Positions 9,024-17,578 of a DNA stretch of 64,000 nucleotides are shown one piece after another (positions within the stretch are counted from its first letter, which is position 1; the number at the start of each line of letters is the position of its first letter). The notes below the pieces were generated by a model that was not told the DNA's origin, did no database searches, and saw only the letters and a list, made by a program, of their open reading frames with translations. The DNA is taken from positions 1-64,000 of the forward strand of contig CAZNSX010000005.1 in assembly GCA_964575845.1 (NCBI GenBank), in the 5' to 3' direction. Source of the DNA: CAZNSX01 sp964575845 (GTDB taxonomy: Bacteria > UBA8248 > CAZNSX01). The translations under genes and the position numbers were made by a program.

Positions 9024-9616
9024 GGGGGCCAAGGGCCTACGGGCTTAGGATACCGAGCAAGGGAATGCCTTCAGGGGAAGAGGCCCCCGAGACTCTAGAA
9101 GCCAGGGCGAGGGAGGTTGTCTACCGCCTGCTGGCGGTTAGGGCACGGAGCCGGCGGGAGGTGGAGAGCAGGCTTCACGAGAAAGGTTTCCCTCATGGCA
9201 TCGTAAAGAGGACTCTTGACCGTCTGGATGGGCTGGGCTTTCTGAATGAGAGGGAATTTGCAAGGGCTCTCGCTCGGGCCCGCCTGGCCCGGCGTCCTAT
9301 GGGCGAGTGGGCCCTCAGGTTTGAGCTTCGCCGCAGGGGGCTCGAGGGGGAGGTTGTGGAAGAGGCTCTAGAGGCCGCCTATGCTGAAGAGACTCCCGAG
9401 AGCCTCGCTCGGCGCGCTGCCGAAAAGAAGCTCCGCTCCTTGCGGGGGCTCTCTCCACGAGCGGCCGGGGGAAAGCTGGAAATTTTTCTTCTGAGAAGAG
9501 GTTTTAAGAAAGAGTTGGCTCATAAGACGGCTCAGAGCTTCATGGGAGGCGAAATCTTCGATGATGAGCCGGCGGGTTTGGTGGATAATAGCTATCCTCC
9601 GGAGGCACTCTTATAA
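9020..9616 (+). CDS. recX: Regulatory protein RecX
   Basis: RecX binds inside the RecA filament groove and limits its activity. The 198-residue protein is Arg/Lys-rich and built of three-helix repeats, with the typical RARSRREVESRL-KGF start and LD-L-FLNEREFARA segments. The start is TTG 9020 overlapping the recA stop; the first 25 or so residues are poorly conserved, so a later start is possible. The def ATG follows with no gap. Confidence 0.92.
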   Translation: MRGPRAYGLRIPSKGMPSGEEAPETLEARAREVVYRLLAVRARSRREVESRLHEKGFPHGIVKRTLDRLDGLGFLNEREFARALARARLARRPMGEWALRFELRRRGLEGEVVEEALEAAYAEETPESLARRAAEKKLRSLRGLSPRAAGGKLEIFLLRRGFKKELAHKTAQSFMGGEIFDDEPAGLVDNSYPPEALL

Positions 9617-10129
9617 ATGGCGAGCCGGGAAATAAGAATATATCCAGACCCGATCCTCAGGCGGCGATGCAGGCCGGTGGAGAAGGTCACGCCCGAGATA
9701 AGAGAGCTTATCGGGGACATGGCCGATACCATGTGGGCCGCTCCAGGGGTTGGGCTCTCGGCTCCCCAAATAGGCATTCCTCAGAGGGTTATCGTGATTG
9801 ACACCTCCCTGGGGGAGGACCCCTCAGAGCTCGTAGCACTCATCAACCCCGTCATAACCCTTTCTGAGGGGGAAGAGCTGGGTGAGGAGGGATGCCTGAG
9901 TATCCCAGAGATGACAGAGCAGGTTCTCCGGCACCGCCTTGTCGAGGTACGAGGCCTCGACCCCGAGGGTGAACCCTCAAAAGTCAGGGCCGAGGGCTTC
10001 AAGGCCAGGGTCCTTCAGCATGAAATCGACCATCTGGATGGTATCCTCTTTATCGACCGCATGGGTCCGGTCAAACGCGACCTTATCGACCGCAGGCTCC
10101 ACAAGCGGGCAAGAGCCCTTCGCTTGTGA
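9617..10129 (+). CDS. def: Peptide deformylase
   Basis: Def removes the formyl group from new proteins. All three metal-site motifs are present in the 170-residue product: GVGLSAPQIG (about 44-53), EGCLSIPE (about 93-100, with the Cys ligand) and HEIDHLDG (about 135-142, two His ligands and the catalytic Glu). It is followed by fmt, the transformylase, a functionally paired arrangement. Confidence 0.97.
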   Translation: MASREIRIYPDPILRRRCRPVEKVTPEIRELIGDMADTMWAAPGVGLSAPQIGIPQRVIVIDTSLGEDPSELVALINPVITLSEGEELGEEGCLSIPEMTEQVLRHRLVEVRGLDPEGEPSKVRAEGFKARVLQHEIDHLDGILFIDRMGPVKRDLIDRRLHKRARALRL

Positions 10130-10149
10130 TATGGCCCCACGGAGGCTCC

Positions 10150-11070
10150 ATGCGCCTTGTCTTCATGGGCACTCCCGCCTTCGCCTGTCCGACCCTTGAA
10201 ATCCTTCTTTCCTCTCACCATGAGATTTTGGCTGTCTTTACTCAGCCGGATAAGCCCGCCGGAAGAGGGCAGCGCCTGACTCCTCCTCCGGTTAAGGGGC
10301 TCGCCCTCGAGGCGGGACTGCCCGTGCTGCAACCTCCTAAGGTGCGCCCGGAGGACCTCTCCCAATACGCTCCTGGGGGAGTCGTGGTCGCAGCCTACGG
10401 GAAGTTCCTTCCCAGGAAAGTTCTGGATCTCTCGCCCTACGGGTGCATTAACCTTCATCCTTCTCTCCTTCCCAAATACCGGGGCGCCGCCCCTATCAAC
10501 TGGGCCATCCTCAGGGGGGAGGATTTCACGGGGGTGACCACGATGTTCATCTCTGAAGAGATGGATGCCGGGCCTATTCTCCTCCAAGAGGCCACAGCCA
10601 TCGGGCCTCGGGAGACCGCGGAGGAGCTCGGTGAGCGGTTGGCCCGCATGGGAGCTGAGCTAATGCTCAAGACCCTGGAGGGGCTTGAGGCCGGAACCCT
10701 GGAGCCTCGTCCCCAAGAACATGAGGCCGCCACCTTCGCGCCGAAGCTAAAGAAAGAGGATGGCCTGATAGAGTGGCAAAAGGGGGCCCAGGAGATATCC
10801 CGCCTGGTTCGCGGCGTGTGCCCCTGGCCCGGAGCACATACTCTTTTCCGGGAGAAGACGCTTAAGCTCTGGGCGGTTGAACCCCTGCTTGAGGATGCGG
10901 CCGGGGCCAAGCGGGGTGAGCTTCTCCAGAGGGGCCCTGGAGGGCTGGCGGTAGCCACGGGAGAAGGTCTTCTTTTGATAAAGGAGCTTCAGCTGGAGGG
11001 CGGAAAGAGGATGTCGGCCCAGGCCTTCCTGGCGGGCCACCGCTTGAAGGAAGGTGAACTGCTGGGCTGA
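10150..11070 (+). CDS. fmt: Methionyl-tRNA formyltransferase
   Basis: Fmt formylates initiator Met-tRNA using 10-formyl-THF. The ATG at 10150 is chosen because GGAGG lies at 10141-10145 and the product begins MRLVFMGTPAFACPTLE as in the family; an in-frame GTG at 10126 would add eight unconserved residues. The catalytic block with HPSLLPKYRGAAPINWAIL and the EMDAGPILLQE segment is intact. The 306 residues cover the catalytic and C-terminal tRNA-binding domains. Confidence 0.97.
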   Translation: MRLVFMGTPAFACPTLEILLSSHHEILAVFTQPDKPAGRGQRLTPPPVKGLALEAGLPVLQPPKVRPEDLSQYAPGGVVVAAYGKFLPRKVLDLSPYGCINLHPSLLPKYRGAAPINWAILRGEDFTGVTTMFISEEMDAGPILLQEATAIGPRETAEELGERLARMGAELMLKTLEGLEAGTLEPRPQEHEAATFAPKLKKEDGLIEWQKGAQEISRLVRGVCPWPGAHTLFREKTLKLWAVEPLLEDAAGAKRGELLQRGPGGLAVATGEGLLLIKELQLEGGKRMSAQAFLAGHRLKEGELLG

Positions 11071-11079
11071 GAGGGGAGC

Positions 11080-12429
11080 ATGACGGCTCTGAATCCCCGG
11101 GCCGAGGTGTTGAAAGCCCTTTGCCGGGTGGAGAGGGGAGGGAAGCCGGAGGCTTTCCTCCGGGCCTTAGAGGCTAAGGGGAAACTCAAGCCCCTGGATA
11201 GAGCCTTCATCCGGGAGATTCTCTTAGGGGTTCTCAGGTGGCGGGGGCGCCTTGATTTCATTCTTCAGCAATTGCATGGGCGCCCCTTGGGAGGGCTTCC
11301 CTCCCCTATCCGAAACGTGCTCCGGATGGGAGCTTACCAGCTCCTTTTTTCGGATAAGGTCCCCCCCTATGCCGCCGTGGATGAGTCGGTAGAGCTAGCC
11401 CTTACATTTGGCCACAGGGGTACGGCGGGGCTGGTGAATGCCGTTCTGAGAGAGGTGGCCAAGAGGGGCGGGGGGGAAGAGCTAGCGCCCCGCAAGGAAG
11501 ACACGCTCAGCTATTTTGTCCACTGGCTCTCTCACCCCCGCTGGCTTGTAGAAAGATGGCTCAAGCGCTGGGGGAGGGAGAGGGCTGAGGAAATATGCCT
11601 GGCAAATAATTGGGTGCCTCCACTCACCCTCAGGGTCAACAGTCTCAAAACTACAACCCGAGAACTCATGGCGGTGCTGAGGCGGGAGGGCTTACCGGTG
11701 GAACCCTGCCAGTTCTCCCCCCAGGGCCTGAGCCTCCCCTCTCAGAGGGGGCCGCTTGACCTCACGCGGAGCCTTGCCTTCAGGGATGGCCTCTTCCAGG
11801 TCCAGGATGAAGGAGCCATGCTCATAGCTCCGCTTCTGGGCCTGGGCGGGGGTGAGAAGGCATATGATGCCTGCGCAGCCCCTGGCGGGAAGGCCCTCCA
11901 TCTGGCGGAGCTTGTGGGGCCAGGGGGCTTGGTCGTGGCGGGGGAGCTGAGGGCCGGGAAATTATCCAGAGTAAGAGAAAATTGCTGCAGGCTCGGGATA
12001 AGTTGGGTTAAACTGGTCGTTACAGACGCCTCTTTTCCCGGCTTTGGGGGAACTTTCGACGGTGTGCTGGTGGATTCCCCTTGCTCGGGTTTGGGGGTCC
12101 TGAGGCGCCATCCCGAGGGAAAATGGCTGCGGGGTCCAGCAGACCTAAGACGCCTTGCCTCCCTTCAGCTGGCTATCCTGCGGGGAGCGGCCTCCGCCCT
12201 GAAAAAGGGAGGGCGGCTGCTCTATTGCGTTTGCTCCAATGAGCCTGAGGAGACAGAAGAGATTGTAGAGGAGTTTCTCGGGCGGGAAAGCTCTTTCAGG
12301 CTGGAGGCTTTGGGGCCCCGTTTGCTCGCAGAGGGAGGGGCCCTTTTCGCCGAAGGGCCCTACTTTCAAGCCCTTCCCGGAAAGGGGAACACTGATGGCT
12401 TTTTTGCAGCCCTTTTCATAAGAGGCTGA
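11080..12429 (+). CDS. rsmB: 16S rRNA (cytosine-967-C5)-methyltransferase
   Basis: RsmB (Sun) methylates C967 of 16S rRNA with SAM. The 449-residue protein has an N-terminal NusB-like RNA-binding domain (about 1-135) and a C-terminal Rossmann methylase. Visible motifs are DACAAPGGKALHLAEL (SAM site), the DSPCSGLG proton-relay Cys and the nucleophile Cys in LLYCVCSNEPEE. The order def-fmt-rsmB is widely conserved. Confidence 0.95.
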   Translation: MTALNPRAEVLKALCRVERGGKPEAFLRALEAKGKLKPLDRAFIREILLGVLRWRGRLDFILQQLHGRPLGGLPSPIRNVLRMGAYQLLFSDKVPPYAAVDESVELALTFGHRGTAGLVNAVLREVAKRGGGEELAPRKEDTLSYFVHWLSHPRWLVERWLKRWGRERAEEICLANNWVPPLTLRVNSLKTTTRELMAVLRREGLPVEPCQFSPQGLSLPSQRGPLDLTRSLAFRDGLFQVQDEGAMLIAPLLGLGGGEKAYDACAAPGGKALHLAELVGPGGLVVAGELRAGKLSRVRENCCRLGISWVKLVVTDASFPGFGGTFDGVLVDSPCSGLGVLRRHPEGKWLRGPADLRRLASLQLAILRGAASALKKGGRLLYCVCSNEPEETEEIVEEFLGRESSFRLEALGPRLLAEGGALFAEGPYFQALPGKGNTDGFFAALFIRG

Positions 12430-12435
12430 GTGAGC

Positions 12436-13374
12436 ATGCGCTTGCTCAAAGGTTTTGTCTTCTTTCTTCTGCTGGTTCTCGTGGGGGGTGCCAGCGGCTA
12501 CCTGGCCATGCGGCTCTCTCAGGAAAGAGGTGAAGTGGCTGTACCCGAACTCTCGGGGCAGGATATTGTTTTTGCTCTGGAGGTTCTGAATCAGAGGGAC
12601 CTTAACCTTCAGATATCCAGTCAGGAGTTCAGCTCCGCCGTGCCGAAGAATCACATCCTGTCCCAGAGCCCGACGGCTGGAAGCAGGGTGAGGCGGGGCA
12701 GGCGGATCTCGGTGGTTTTGAGCCGGGGGGCACGGATGGTGGATGTGCCCGAGGTGAGGGGAGAGACCTGGGGGAGAGCGGAACGTCTCATTCAGGGAGA
12801 AGGCCTACGGGTGGGCTGGGTGAGCAGAGTGCACTCGCCAATCTTTCCCCGCCACGTGGTCGTCGCCCAAAGCCCCCCGCCCCAGAGGCTCATAGAGCGC
12901 GGGCATAGCGTAAATATTCTGGTGAGCTTGGGCCGACCCAAGTCCAGCTATCTCATGCCCGATGTTATAGGAAGGGACCTTGAATCGGTCATGGCCATGG
13001 TGCGGCGGCTGGATTTCAGGGTCGGTCAGGTCAAGTATGAGATTTATCCCGGCGTCCGCTCGGGAGTGGTCATCGGTCAGGAGCCTAAGGCGGGCTACTT
13101 GGTGACATCCGGGGATAAGGTGAACCTTGTAGTGGCCCAAAGCGAGGCCGCAACAGCAAAGGGGGGCACCTTCTCTCTTCTCTACTATAAGGTGCCGGTT
13201 GGCACGGGCAAGAGGAGAGTCAGGATCGTTCTTCAAGAGGGCGGCCAGCTTCAAGAGATCTATAACCGCTTGGAGGAACCCGGAGCCGATGTGGCGGTGA
13301 TGGTGAGGGCCGAGGGTAAGAGCCGGGCCCGCATCTACCTGGACGGCCAGCTTGTGGAGGAGCGCGTCTACTGA
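12436..13374 (+). CDS. Membrane-anchored PASTA-domain protein
   Basis: One N-terminal transmembrane helix (about residues 4-24) precedes three PASTA repeats (about 36-100, 105-170 and 175-240), each with the V-P-DV/L-G start and a strand ending in V-L-S or V-V-A. PASTA repeats bind peptidoglycan fragments and usually occur on Ser/Thr kinases or class B PBPs; no kinase or transpeptidase domain is present. The last 70 residues form a beta-rich region rich in Arg/Val. It lies between rsmB and rpe, a position seen for PASTA proteins in Deltaproteobacteria. ATG 12436 is preferred over GTG 12430. Its role is probably cell-wall sensing or scaffolding, by inference. Confidence 0.85.
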   Translation: MRLLKGFVFFLLLVLVGGASGYLAMRLSQERGEVAVPELSGQDIVFALEVLNQRDLNLQISSQEFSSAVPKNHILSQSPTAGSRVRRGRRISVVLSRGARMVDVPEVRGETWGRAERLIQGEGLRVGWVSRVHSPIFPRHVVVAQSPPPQRLIERGHSVNILVSLGRPKSSYLMPDVIGRDLESVMAMVRRLDFRVGQVKYEIYPGVRSGVVIGQEPKAGYLVTSGDKVNLVVAQSEAATAKGGTFSLLYYKVPVGTGKRRVRIVLQEGGQLQEIYNRLEEPGADVAVMVRAEGKSRARIYLDGQLVEERVY

Positions 13375-14054
13375 TGGACCTCAAACGGAGGCCGATAATA
13401 GCCCCCTCGATCCTTTCAGCGGATTTCGGCCGCTTGGCCGAAGAGGTGCAGGCGGTCGAGAGGGCTGGGGCAGACTGGATACATGTGGACGTGATGGACG
13501 GGAACTTTGTCCCCAACATCACTGTGGGAGCGCTTGCCGTAGCCGCAGCCCGGGAGGTATGCGAGCTTCCCCTGGACGTGCACCTCATGGTCAGGAAGCC
13601 CGAAAGGTATCTGGAGGATTTTGCCGGGGCCGGAGCCCACATTCTTACCGTCCATGTCGAAGCCTCCCTTCATCTGCACCGGACCCTTCAAGCCATAAAG
13701 GCTCTGGGTGTCAGGCCTGCAGTGTCGCTGAACCCGGCCACTCCCTTGAGCTCGGCCGAGGAGGTTCTCTCCGAGGTGGAGATGGTTCTCCTCATGAGCG
13801 TAAACCCGGGCTTCGGAGGCCAGAGCTTCATCCCGGCCACCCTCGATAAGATAGCTCGCCTGAGGCACCTCATAGATAGGCGGAACCCCGGGGTTCTCCT
13901 GCAGGTGGATGGGGGAATAACGGTGGAGAATGCTCCGCGAGTCATAGAGGCGGGAGCCGATGTGCTTGTCGCCGGCACCGCGGTTTTTAAGAGTCAGGAT
14001 TACGCTGGAACCATAGCCGCCCTGAGAGGACGTGAAGCCCGCTTCAGGGTTTGA
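13374..14054 (+). CDS. rpe: Ribulose-phosphate 3-epimerase
   Basis: Rpe interconverts ribulose 5-phosphate and xylulose 5-phosphate. The 226-residue TIM barrel shows SILSADFGRLAEEV, the metal-site HVDVMDGNFVPNIT, DVHLMV and the phosphate-binding MSVNPGFGGQSF and VDGGI motifs. Its ATG shares one base with the stop of the PASTA gene. The stop codon overlaps a TTGACA that may serve as the -35 element of a promoter for ffh. Confidence 0.97.
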   Translation: MDLKRRPIIAPSILSADFGRLAEEVQAVERAGADWIHVDVMDGNFVPNITVGALAVAAAREVCELPLDVHLMVRKPERYLEDFAGAGAHILTVHVEASLHLHRTLQAIKALGVRPAVSLNPATPLSSAEEVLSEVEMVLLMSVNPGFGGQSFIPATLDKIARLRHLIDRRNPGVLLQVDGGITVENAPRVIEAGADVLVAGTAVFKSQDYAGTIAALRGREARFRV

Positions 14055-14079
14055 CATAAGAGAGAAAAGCGGTTATTAA
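14051..14079 (+). promoter_or_regulatory. Internal promoter ahead of ffh
   Basis: A perfect TTGACA (14051-14056) lies across the rpe stop codon. It is followed by a 17-base spacer and TATTAA (14074-14079, four of six). The 60-base gap to ffh is the largest within 12 kb of this strand, which supports a separate start for ffh-rpsP-rimM-trmD. Confidence 0.5.
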
Positions 14080-14091
14080 TAACATTTTTTT
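14072..14091 (+). terminator. Small A+T-rich dyad with T tract between rpe and ffh
   Basis: The palindrome GTTATTAATAAC (14072-14083) is followed by A and seven T. The stem is short and weak, and it overlaps the -10 region of the candidate promoter. It could end part of the upstream transcript, or simply be A+T-rich promoter DNA. Confidence 0.25.
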
Positions 14092-14114
14092 CGGTTCTCG
14101 GAGGCACATCAGCT

Positions 14115-15446
14115 TTGTTTGAAACCCTTACGGAAAGGCTCGAAGGAGTCTTCCGAAAGCTTCGGGGAAGGGGGAGGCTCAGCGAGGGGGACGTCGACGC
14201 GGCCCTTCGGGAGGTGCGGCTGGCTCTTCTGGAGGCGGATGTCAATTTTCGCGTGGTCAAAGATTTCATAGGTCGGGTGAGAGGGGAGGCAGTGGGAGCC
14301 GACGTCCTGAAGAGCCTCTCTCCGGGACAGCAGGTGATCAAAGTTGTACACGGTGAGCTCATCCGTCTTATGGGGGAGGGGCACGCGCCCATGGCCAAGG
14401 CCCCCCACCCTCCCACTGTCTACATGCTGATTGGACTGCATGGCTCAGGGAAGACCACAACAGCGGGAAAGCTGGCCCTCCGCCACAAGAAGCGGGGCGG
14501 GAGCCCCCTTTTGGTTCCAGCCGATGTTTACCGGCCCGCGGCTGTGGAACAGCTCCGCCAGCTCGGGGGGAAGCTCGGGGTGGAAGTCATGGATGTGGCC
14601 TCTGAGGGGGACCCCGTGGCTATTGCCCGGAGGGTCAGGGAGGAGGGCAGCGGGCGGGGTTTTGACCCTATCCTGGTGGACACAGCCGGCAGGCTCCACA
14701 TAGATGAGCCCCTCATGCAGGAGCTCAGCTCGATGAAAGAGGTGATGAGGCCTGAGGAGACCCTTCTTGTGGCCGATGCCATGACTGGCCAGGATGCCGT
14801 GAATCTGGGCTCGGCCTTTCACGAGAAGGTGGGTCTCACGGGCGTCATCCTCACAAAGCTCGACGGGGATGCACGTGGAGGAGCCGCTCTGTCCCTGAGG
14901 GCCGTCACGGGAGTGCCCATCAAGCTCGTCGGGGTGGGGGAGAAGCTGGATGCGCTGGAGGATTTTCACCCCGACCGCATGGCCTCCCGCGTCCTGGGTA
15001 TGGGAGATGTGCTCTCCCTCATCGAGAAGGCGGAGGAGAGGCTGAGCCGGGAGCAGGCGGAGGAGTTGGCCCGGAAGGTTGAGCGCGACCGCTTCACACT
15101 TGAGGATTTCCGGGAACAACTGCGACAGCTACGTTCAATGGGCCCGCTGGAGCAGCTCTTGGAGATGGTCCCGGGCATGGGGAGCCTGGGGCGCTTTCAG
15201 GTGGATGAAGAAGAGCTGGTGAGAGTGGAGGCCATAATAAATTCCATGACCCGAGAGGAGCGGGCGGACCCTTCAATCATAGGTGGCAGCCGAAGAAAAC
15301 GTATCGCCCTGGGGAGCGGCACAATGGTTCAGAGTGTAAACCGTCTTCTGAAGCAGTTCGCTCAGATGCGGAGAATGATGAAGATGATGACCAAAGGCGG
15401 CAAAAAGGCAAAGTCCCGGATTGCCAGAGGAATTTTTCCCTTCTGA
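14115..15446 (+). CDS. ffh: Signal recognition particle protein Ffh
   Basis: Ffh binds 4.5S RNA and signal peptides and delivers ribosomes to FtsY. The 443-residue protein has the N helical bundle, a G domain with GLHGSGKTTTAGKLAL, DTAGRL and TKLDGDARGG, and a Met-rich M domain that starts near MVPGMG and ends in QFAQMRRMMKMM. One oddity is GLHGSGK where GLQGSGK is usual. The start is TTG 14115; the product then begins with FETLTERL, as in other Ffh proteins. Confidence 0.97.
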   Translation: MFETLTERLEGVFRKLRGRGRLSEGDVDAALREVRLALLEADVNFRVVKDFIGRVRGEAVGADVLKSLSPGQQVIKVVHGELIRLMGEGHAPMAKAPHPPTVYMLIGLHGSGKTTTAGKLALRHKKRGGSPLLVPADVYRPAAVEQLRQLGGKLGVEVMDVASEGDPVAIARRVREEGSGRGFDPILVDTAGRLHIDEPLMQELSSMKEVMRPEETLLVADAMTGQDAVNLGSAFHEKVGLTGVILTKLDGDARGGAALSLRAVTGVPIKLVGVGEKLDALEDFHPDRMASRVLGMGDVLSLIEKAEERLSREQAEELARKVERDRFTLEDFREQLRQLRSMGPLEQLLEMVPGMGSLGRFQVDEEELVRVEAIINSMTREERADPSIIGGSRRKRIALGSGTMVQSVNRLLKQFAQMRRMMKMMTKGGKKAKSRIARGIFPF

Positions 15447-15458
15447 GGAGGTGAAGAG

Positions 15459-15701
15459 GTGGCTCTAAAGATTCGCCTAAAGCGCATGGGGAGCAAGGGT
15501 AGAGCCTTCTACCGGGTGGTGGTGGCCGATTCGCGCTCTCCAAGGGATGGGAGGGTCATCGCGAGATTGGGACACTATGACCCCATGCGGGAGCCGGCAG
15601 AGCTAAAAATAGATGCCGAGAAGGCCCGGGCCTGGATGGCCCGGGGCGCCAAACTGACCCCGACGGCCAAAAGCCTCTTCGCCAAGGCGGGAATTTCCTG
15701 A
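15459..15701 (+). CDS. rpsP: 30S ribosomal protein S16
   Basis: S16 is an early-binding 30S protein. The 80-residue product begins ALKIRLKRMGSKGRAFYRVVVADSRSPRDG, the family signature, after a GTG start at 15459 with GAGGTG upstream. It follows ffh by 12 bases. The KH-domain gene that commonly stands between rpsP and rimM is absent. Confidence 0.97.
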   Translation: MALKIRLKRMGSKGRAFYRVVVADSRSPRDGRVIARLGHYDPMREPAELKIDAEKARAWMARGAKLTPTAKSLFAKAGIS

Positions 15702-15717
15702 ACGCACGGGGGGCACT

Positions 15718-16233
15718 ATGCCCGGCAGGGGGGTGAGGATCGGTCGCATCCTGCGTCCTCAGGGAAAAGCGGGAGAGGTGAAGGTGGAGCCCTGGCTGAC
15801 CCCCCTGGACAAGTACCTGGGCCTGCGGGAGGTACTGGCCGAGGGGAATGAAGGGCAGGGGCGCCCTTATGCTGTTGAGGCCGGAAGGCTGATGGGCGGA
15901 GCGGTAATCCTTAAACTTCGGGGCGTGGCTTCTATAGAGCAGGCCGAAGCCCTGAGAGGTCAATTCCTCTCGGCCGAAAGGGAGGACCTCCCCCCTTTGC
16001 CCGAGGGAGACTATTACTGGGAGGACCTGGAAGGGCTTGAGGTTTTCGATGAGGGAGGAGCCTGCTTGGGGAAAATAAAGGGAGCCTTCCCCACCGGGAG
16101 CAATGACGTTCTCATCATCGAGGGGGAGCAAGAAGTGTTGCTCCCCGCCCTTAAGGAGGTCATCCTTGAAGTGGACCCCGAGGGAGGCCGCATGGTTGTC
16201 AGGCTTCCGGAAGGCCTTCTGAATGATGCTTGA
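15718..16233 (+). CDS. rimM: 16S rRNA maturation factor RimM
   Basis: RimM assists assembly of the 30S head and binds S19. The 171-residue protein has the N-terminal barrel (GRILRPQGKAGEVKVEPW) and the C-terminal PRC-barrel (YYWEDLEGLEVFDEGG, then GSNDVLIIEG-EVLLPAL-VDPEGGRMVV), both characteristic. Its end overlaps trmD by 11 bases. Confidence 0.95.
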   Translation: MPGRGVRIGRILRPQGKAGEVKVEPWLTPLDKYLGLREVLAEGNEGQGRPYAVEAGRLMGGAVILKLRGVASIEQAEALRGQFLSAEREDLPPLPEGDYYWEDLEGLEVFDEGGACLGKIKGAFPTGSNDVLIIEGEQEVLLPALKEVILEVDPEGGRMVVRLPEGLLNDA

Positions 16234-16951
16234 GTTCCACATCCTGACGGTCTTCCCGGGCATGCTGATTTCCCCTCTTTCGGAGGGAATCCTGAGGAAA
16301 GGGATAGAGAAGGGCCTCATCGAGGTCCGTCTCTGGGACCTCAGGGAATTCACCACAAATCAGCACCGCACCACCGATGACTACCCCTATGGGGGCGGCG
16401 CGGGTATGGTGATGAAGGTGGAACCCATAGCCGCCGCCTTGGAGGCCCTGAAGCGGGAGTTTCCAGGAGCTCACGTGATCCTCCTTTCACCCCAGGGAGC
16501 CCGTCTCACCCAGAGGAAGGTGAGGGAGCTCGCTGAGAGGGAGAGCCTGGCCCTCATATGCGGGAGATACGAGGGAGTGGATGAGCGTGTGGCCGAGGCA
16601 TTTGTGCAGGAGGAGCTCTCCATCGGAGATTATGTTCTCATGGGAGGAGAGCTTCCCGCTCTGGTGGTGGTGGATGCCGTGACCCGCTTGGTTCCCGGGG
16701 TTCTGGGCTCGGAGGCCTCGGCCGCAGAGGATTGTTTTGCCCGCGGTCTCCTCGGCCATCCCCAGTACACCCGGCCGGCGGAGTTTAAGGGATTGAAGGT
16801 GCCCGAAGTCCTCCTCTCGGGGAATCACAAGGCCATCGAGGGGTGGCGGAAGCGGGAGGGACTGCGGAGGACCAGGGAGCGGCGGCCGGACCTCCTGGAG
16901 GAGGCTGACCTCAGCCCCGAGGAGCGGGAGTTTCTCAAATCGCTGGATTAG
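16223..16951 (+). CDS. trmD: tRNA (guanine-37-N1)-methyltransferase
   Basis: TrmD methylates G37 next to the anticodon and prevents frameshifting. The 242-residue SPOUT protein shows FHILTVFPGM, the YPYGGGAGMVMKVEPI loop, CGRYEGVDERV and the trefoil-knot SAM site SIGDYVLMGGELPAL-VVDAVTRL-PGVLG. The C-terminal helical tRNA-binding domain is present. Confidence 0.97.
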   Translation: MMLEFHILTVFPGMLISPLSEGILRKGIEKGLIEVRLWDLREFTTNQHRTTDDYPYGGGAGMVMKVEPIAAALEALKREFPGAHVILLSPQGARLTQRKVRELAERESLALICGRYEGVDERVAEAFVQEELSIGDYVLMGGELPALVVVDAVTRLVPGVLGSEASAAEDCFARGLLGHPQYTRPAEFKGLKVPEVLLSGNHKAIEGWRKREGLRRTRERRPDLLEEADLSPEEREFLKSLD

Positions 16952-16954
16952 GCC

Positions 16955-17557
16955 ATGGCGGGCCCGGCTCTCTATCTGGCTCTTGTGCACTATCCTGTGT
17001 ATAATAAGCAGCGGCGGGTTGTGACGACGGCGCTAACGAGCATCGACCTTCATGACATTGCCCGCAGCGCCAAGACCTATGGGCTTAAGAAAGCCTTCTT
17101 TATCCTGCCGTCCCCCTCTCAGAGGGAATTAGCCCAGAGGGTCATGCGCCACTGGCTCTCGGGTTACGGGGCTAGCTATAATCCCACTAGAAGGGAGGCA
17201 CTAGAGGAATTAGCGGTGGTTAAGAGCCTGGGAGATACAGTTGAAGCGGTGGAGAGGGCCGAGGGGGAAAGACCCATGCTCATAGGCACGGGGGCACGGG
17301 CCCGCGGGAAAATGGTAAGTTGCGGTTGGCTCAGGGAACGGCTCGCTACTTCCCCTTCGCCGTATCTACTGCTTTTCGGCACTGGATGGGGTCTCGCCGA
17401 GGAGGCTTTGGCCTGGGCTGATTATCAGCTGGAACCCATAAGGGCTGGGGCGCCCTCTGAGCACGCCTACAATCACCTCTCGGTGAGAAGCGCCGTGGCC
17501 ATAATTCTGGACAGACTCCTGGGGGAGAGAAGCTGCCCTGAGGGCTCCCCCTCTTGA
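16955..17557 (+). CDS. SPOUT-family RNA methyltransferase (PF09936-like)
   Basis: The 200-residue protein begins LYLALVHYPVYNKQRRVVTTALTSIDLHDIARS, which matches the uncharacterised SPOUT family often found between trmD and rplS in Deltaproteobacteria and Thermotogae. The SAM knot is represented by LLLFGTGWGLAEE near residue 135 and the C-terminal HLSVRSAVAIILDRLLG. Its RNA target is not known. It lies three bases after trmD, supporting a role in rRNA or tRNA modification. Confidence 0.88.
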   Translation: MAGPALYLALVHYPVYNKQRRVVTTALTSIDLHDIARSAKTYGLKKAFFILPSPSQRELAQRVMRHWLSGYGASYNPTRREALEELAVVKSLGDTVEAVERAEGERPMLIGTGARARGKMVSCGWLRERLATSPSPYLLLFGTGWGLAEEALAWADYQLEPIRAGAPSEHAYNHLSVRSAVAIILDRLLGERSCPEGSPS

Positions 17558-17578
17558 GCTTTGCGAGGAGCAGAACAA

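Noticed and set aside
9592..9777. Long antisense frames opposite housekeeping genes throughout 1-33 kb
   Set aside because: High G+C coding DNA produces such frames; none has a ribosome site plus a recognisable domain.
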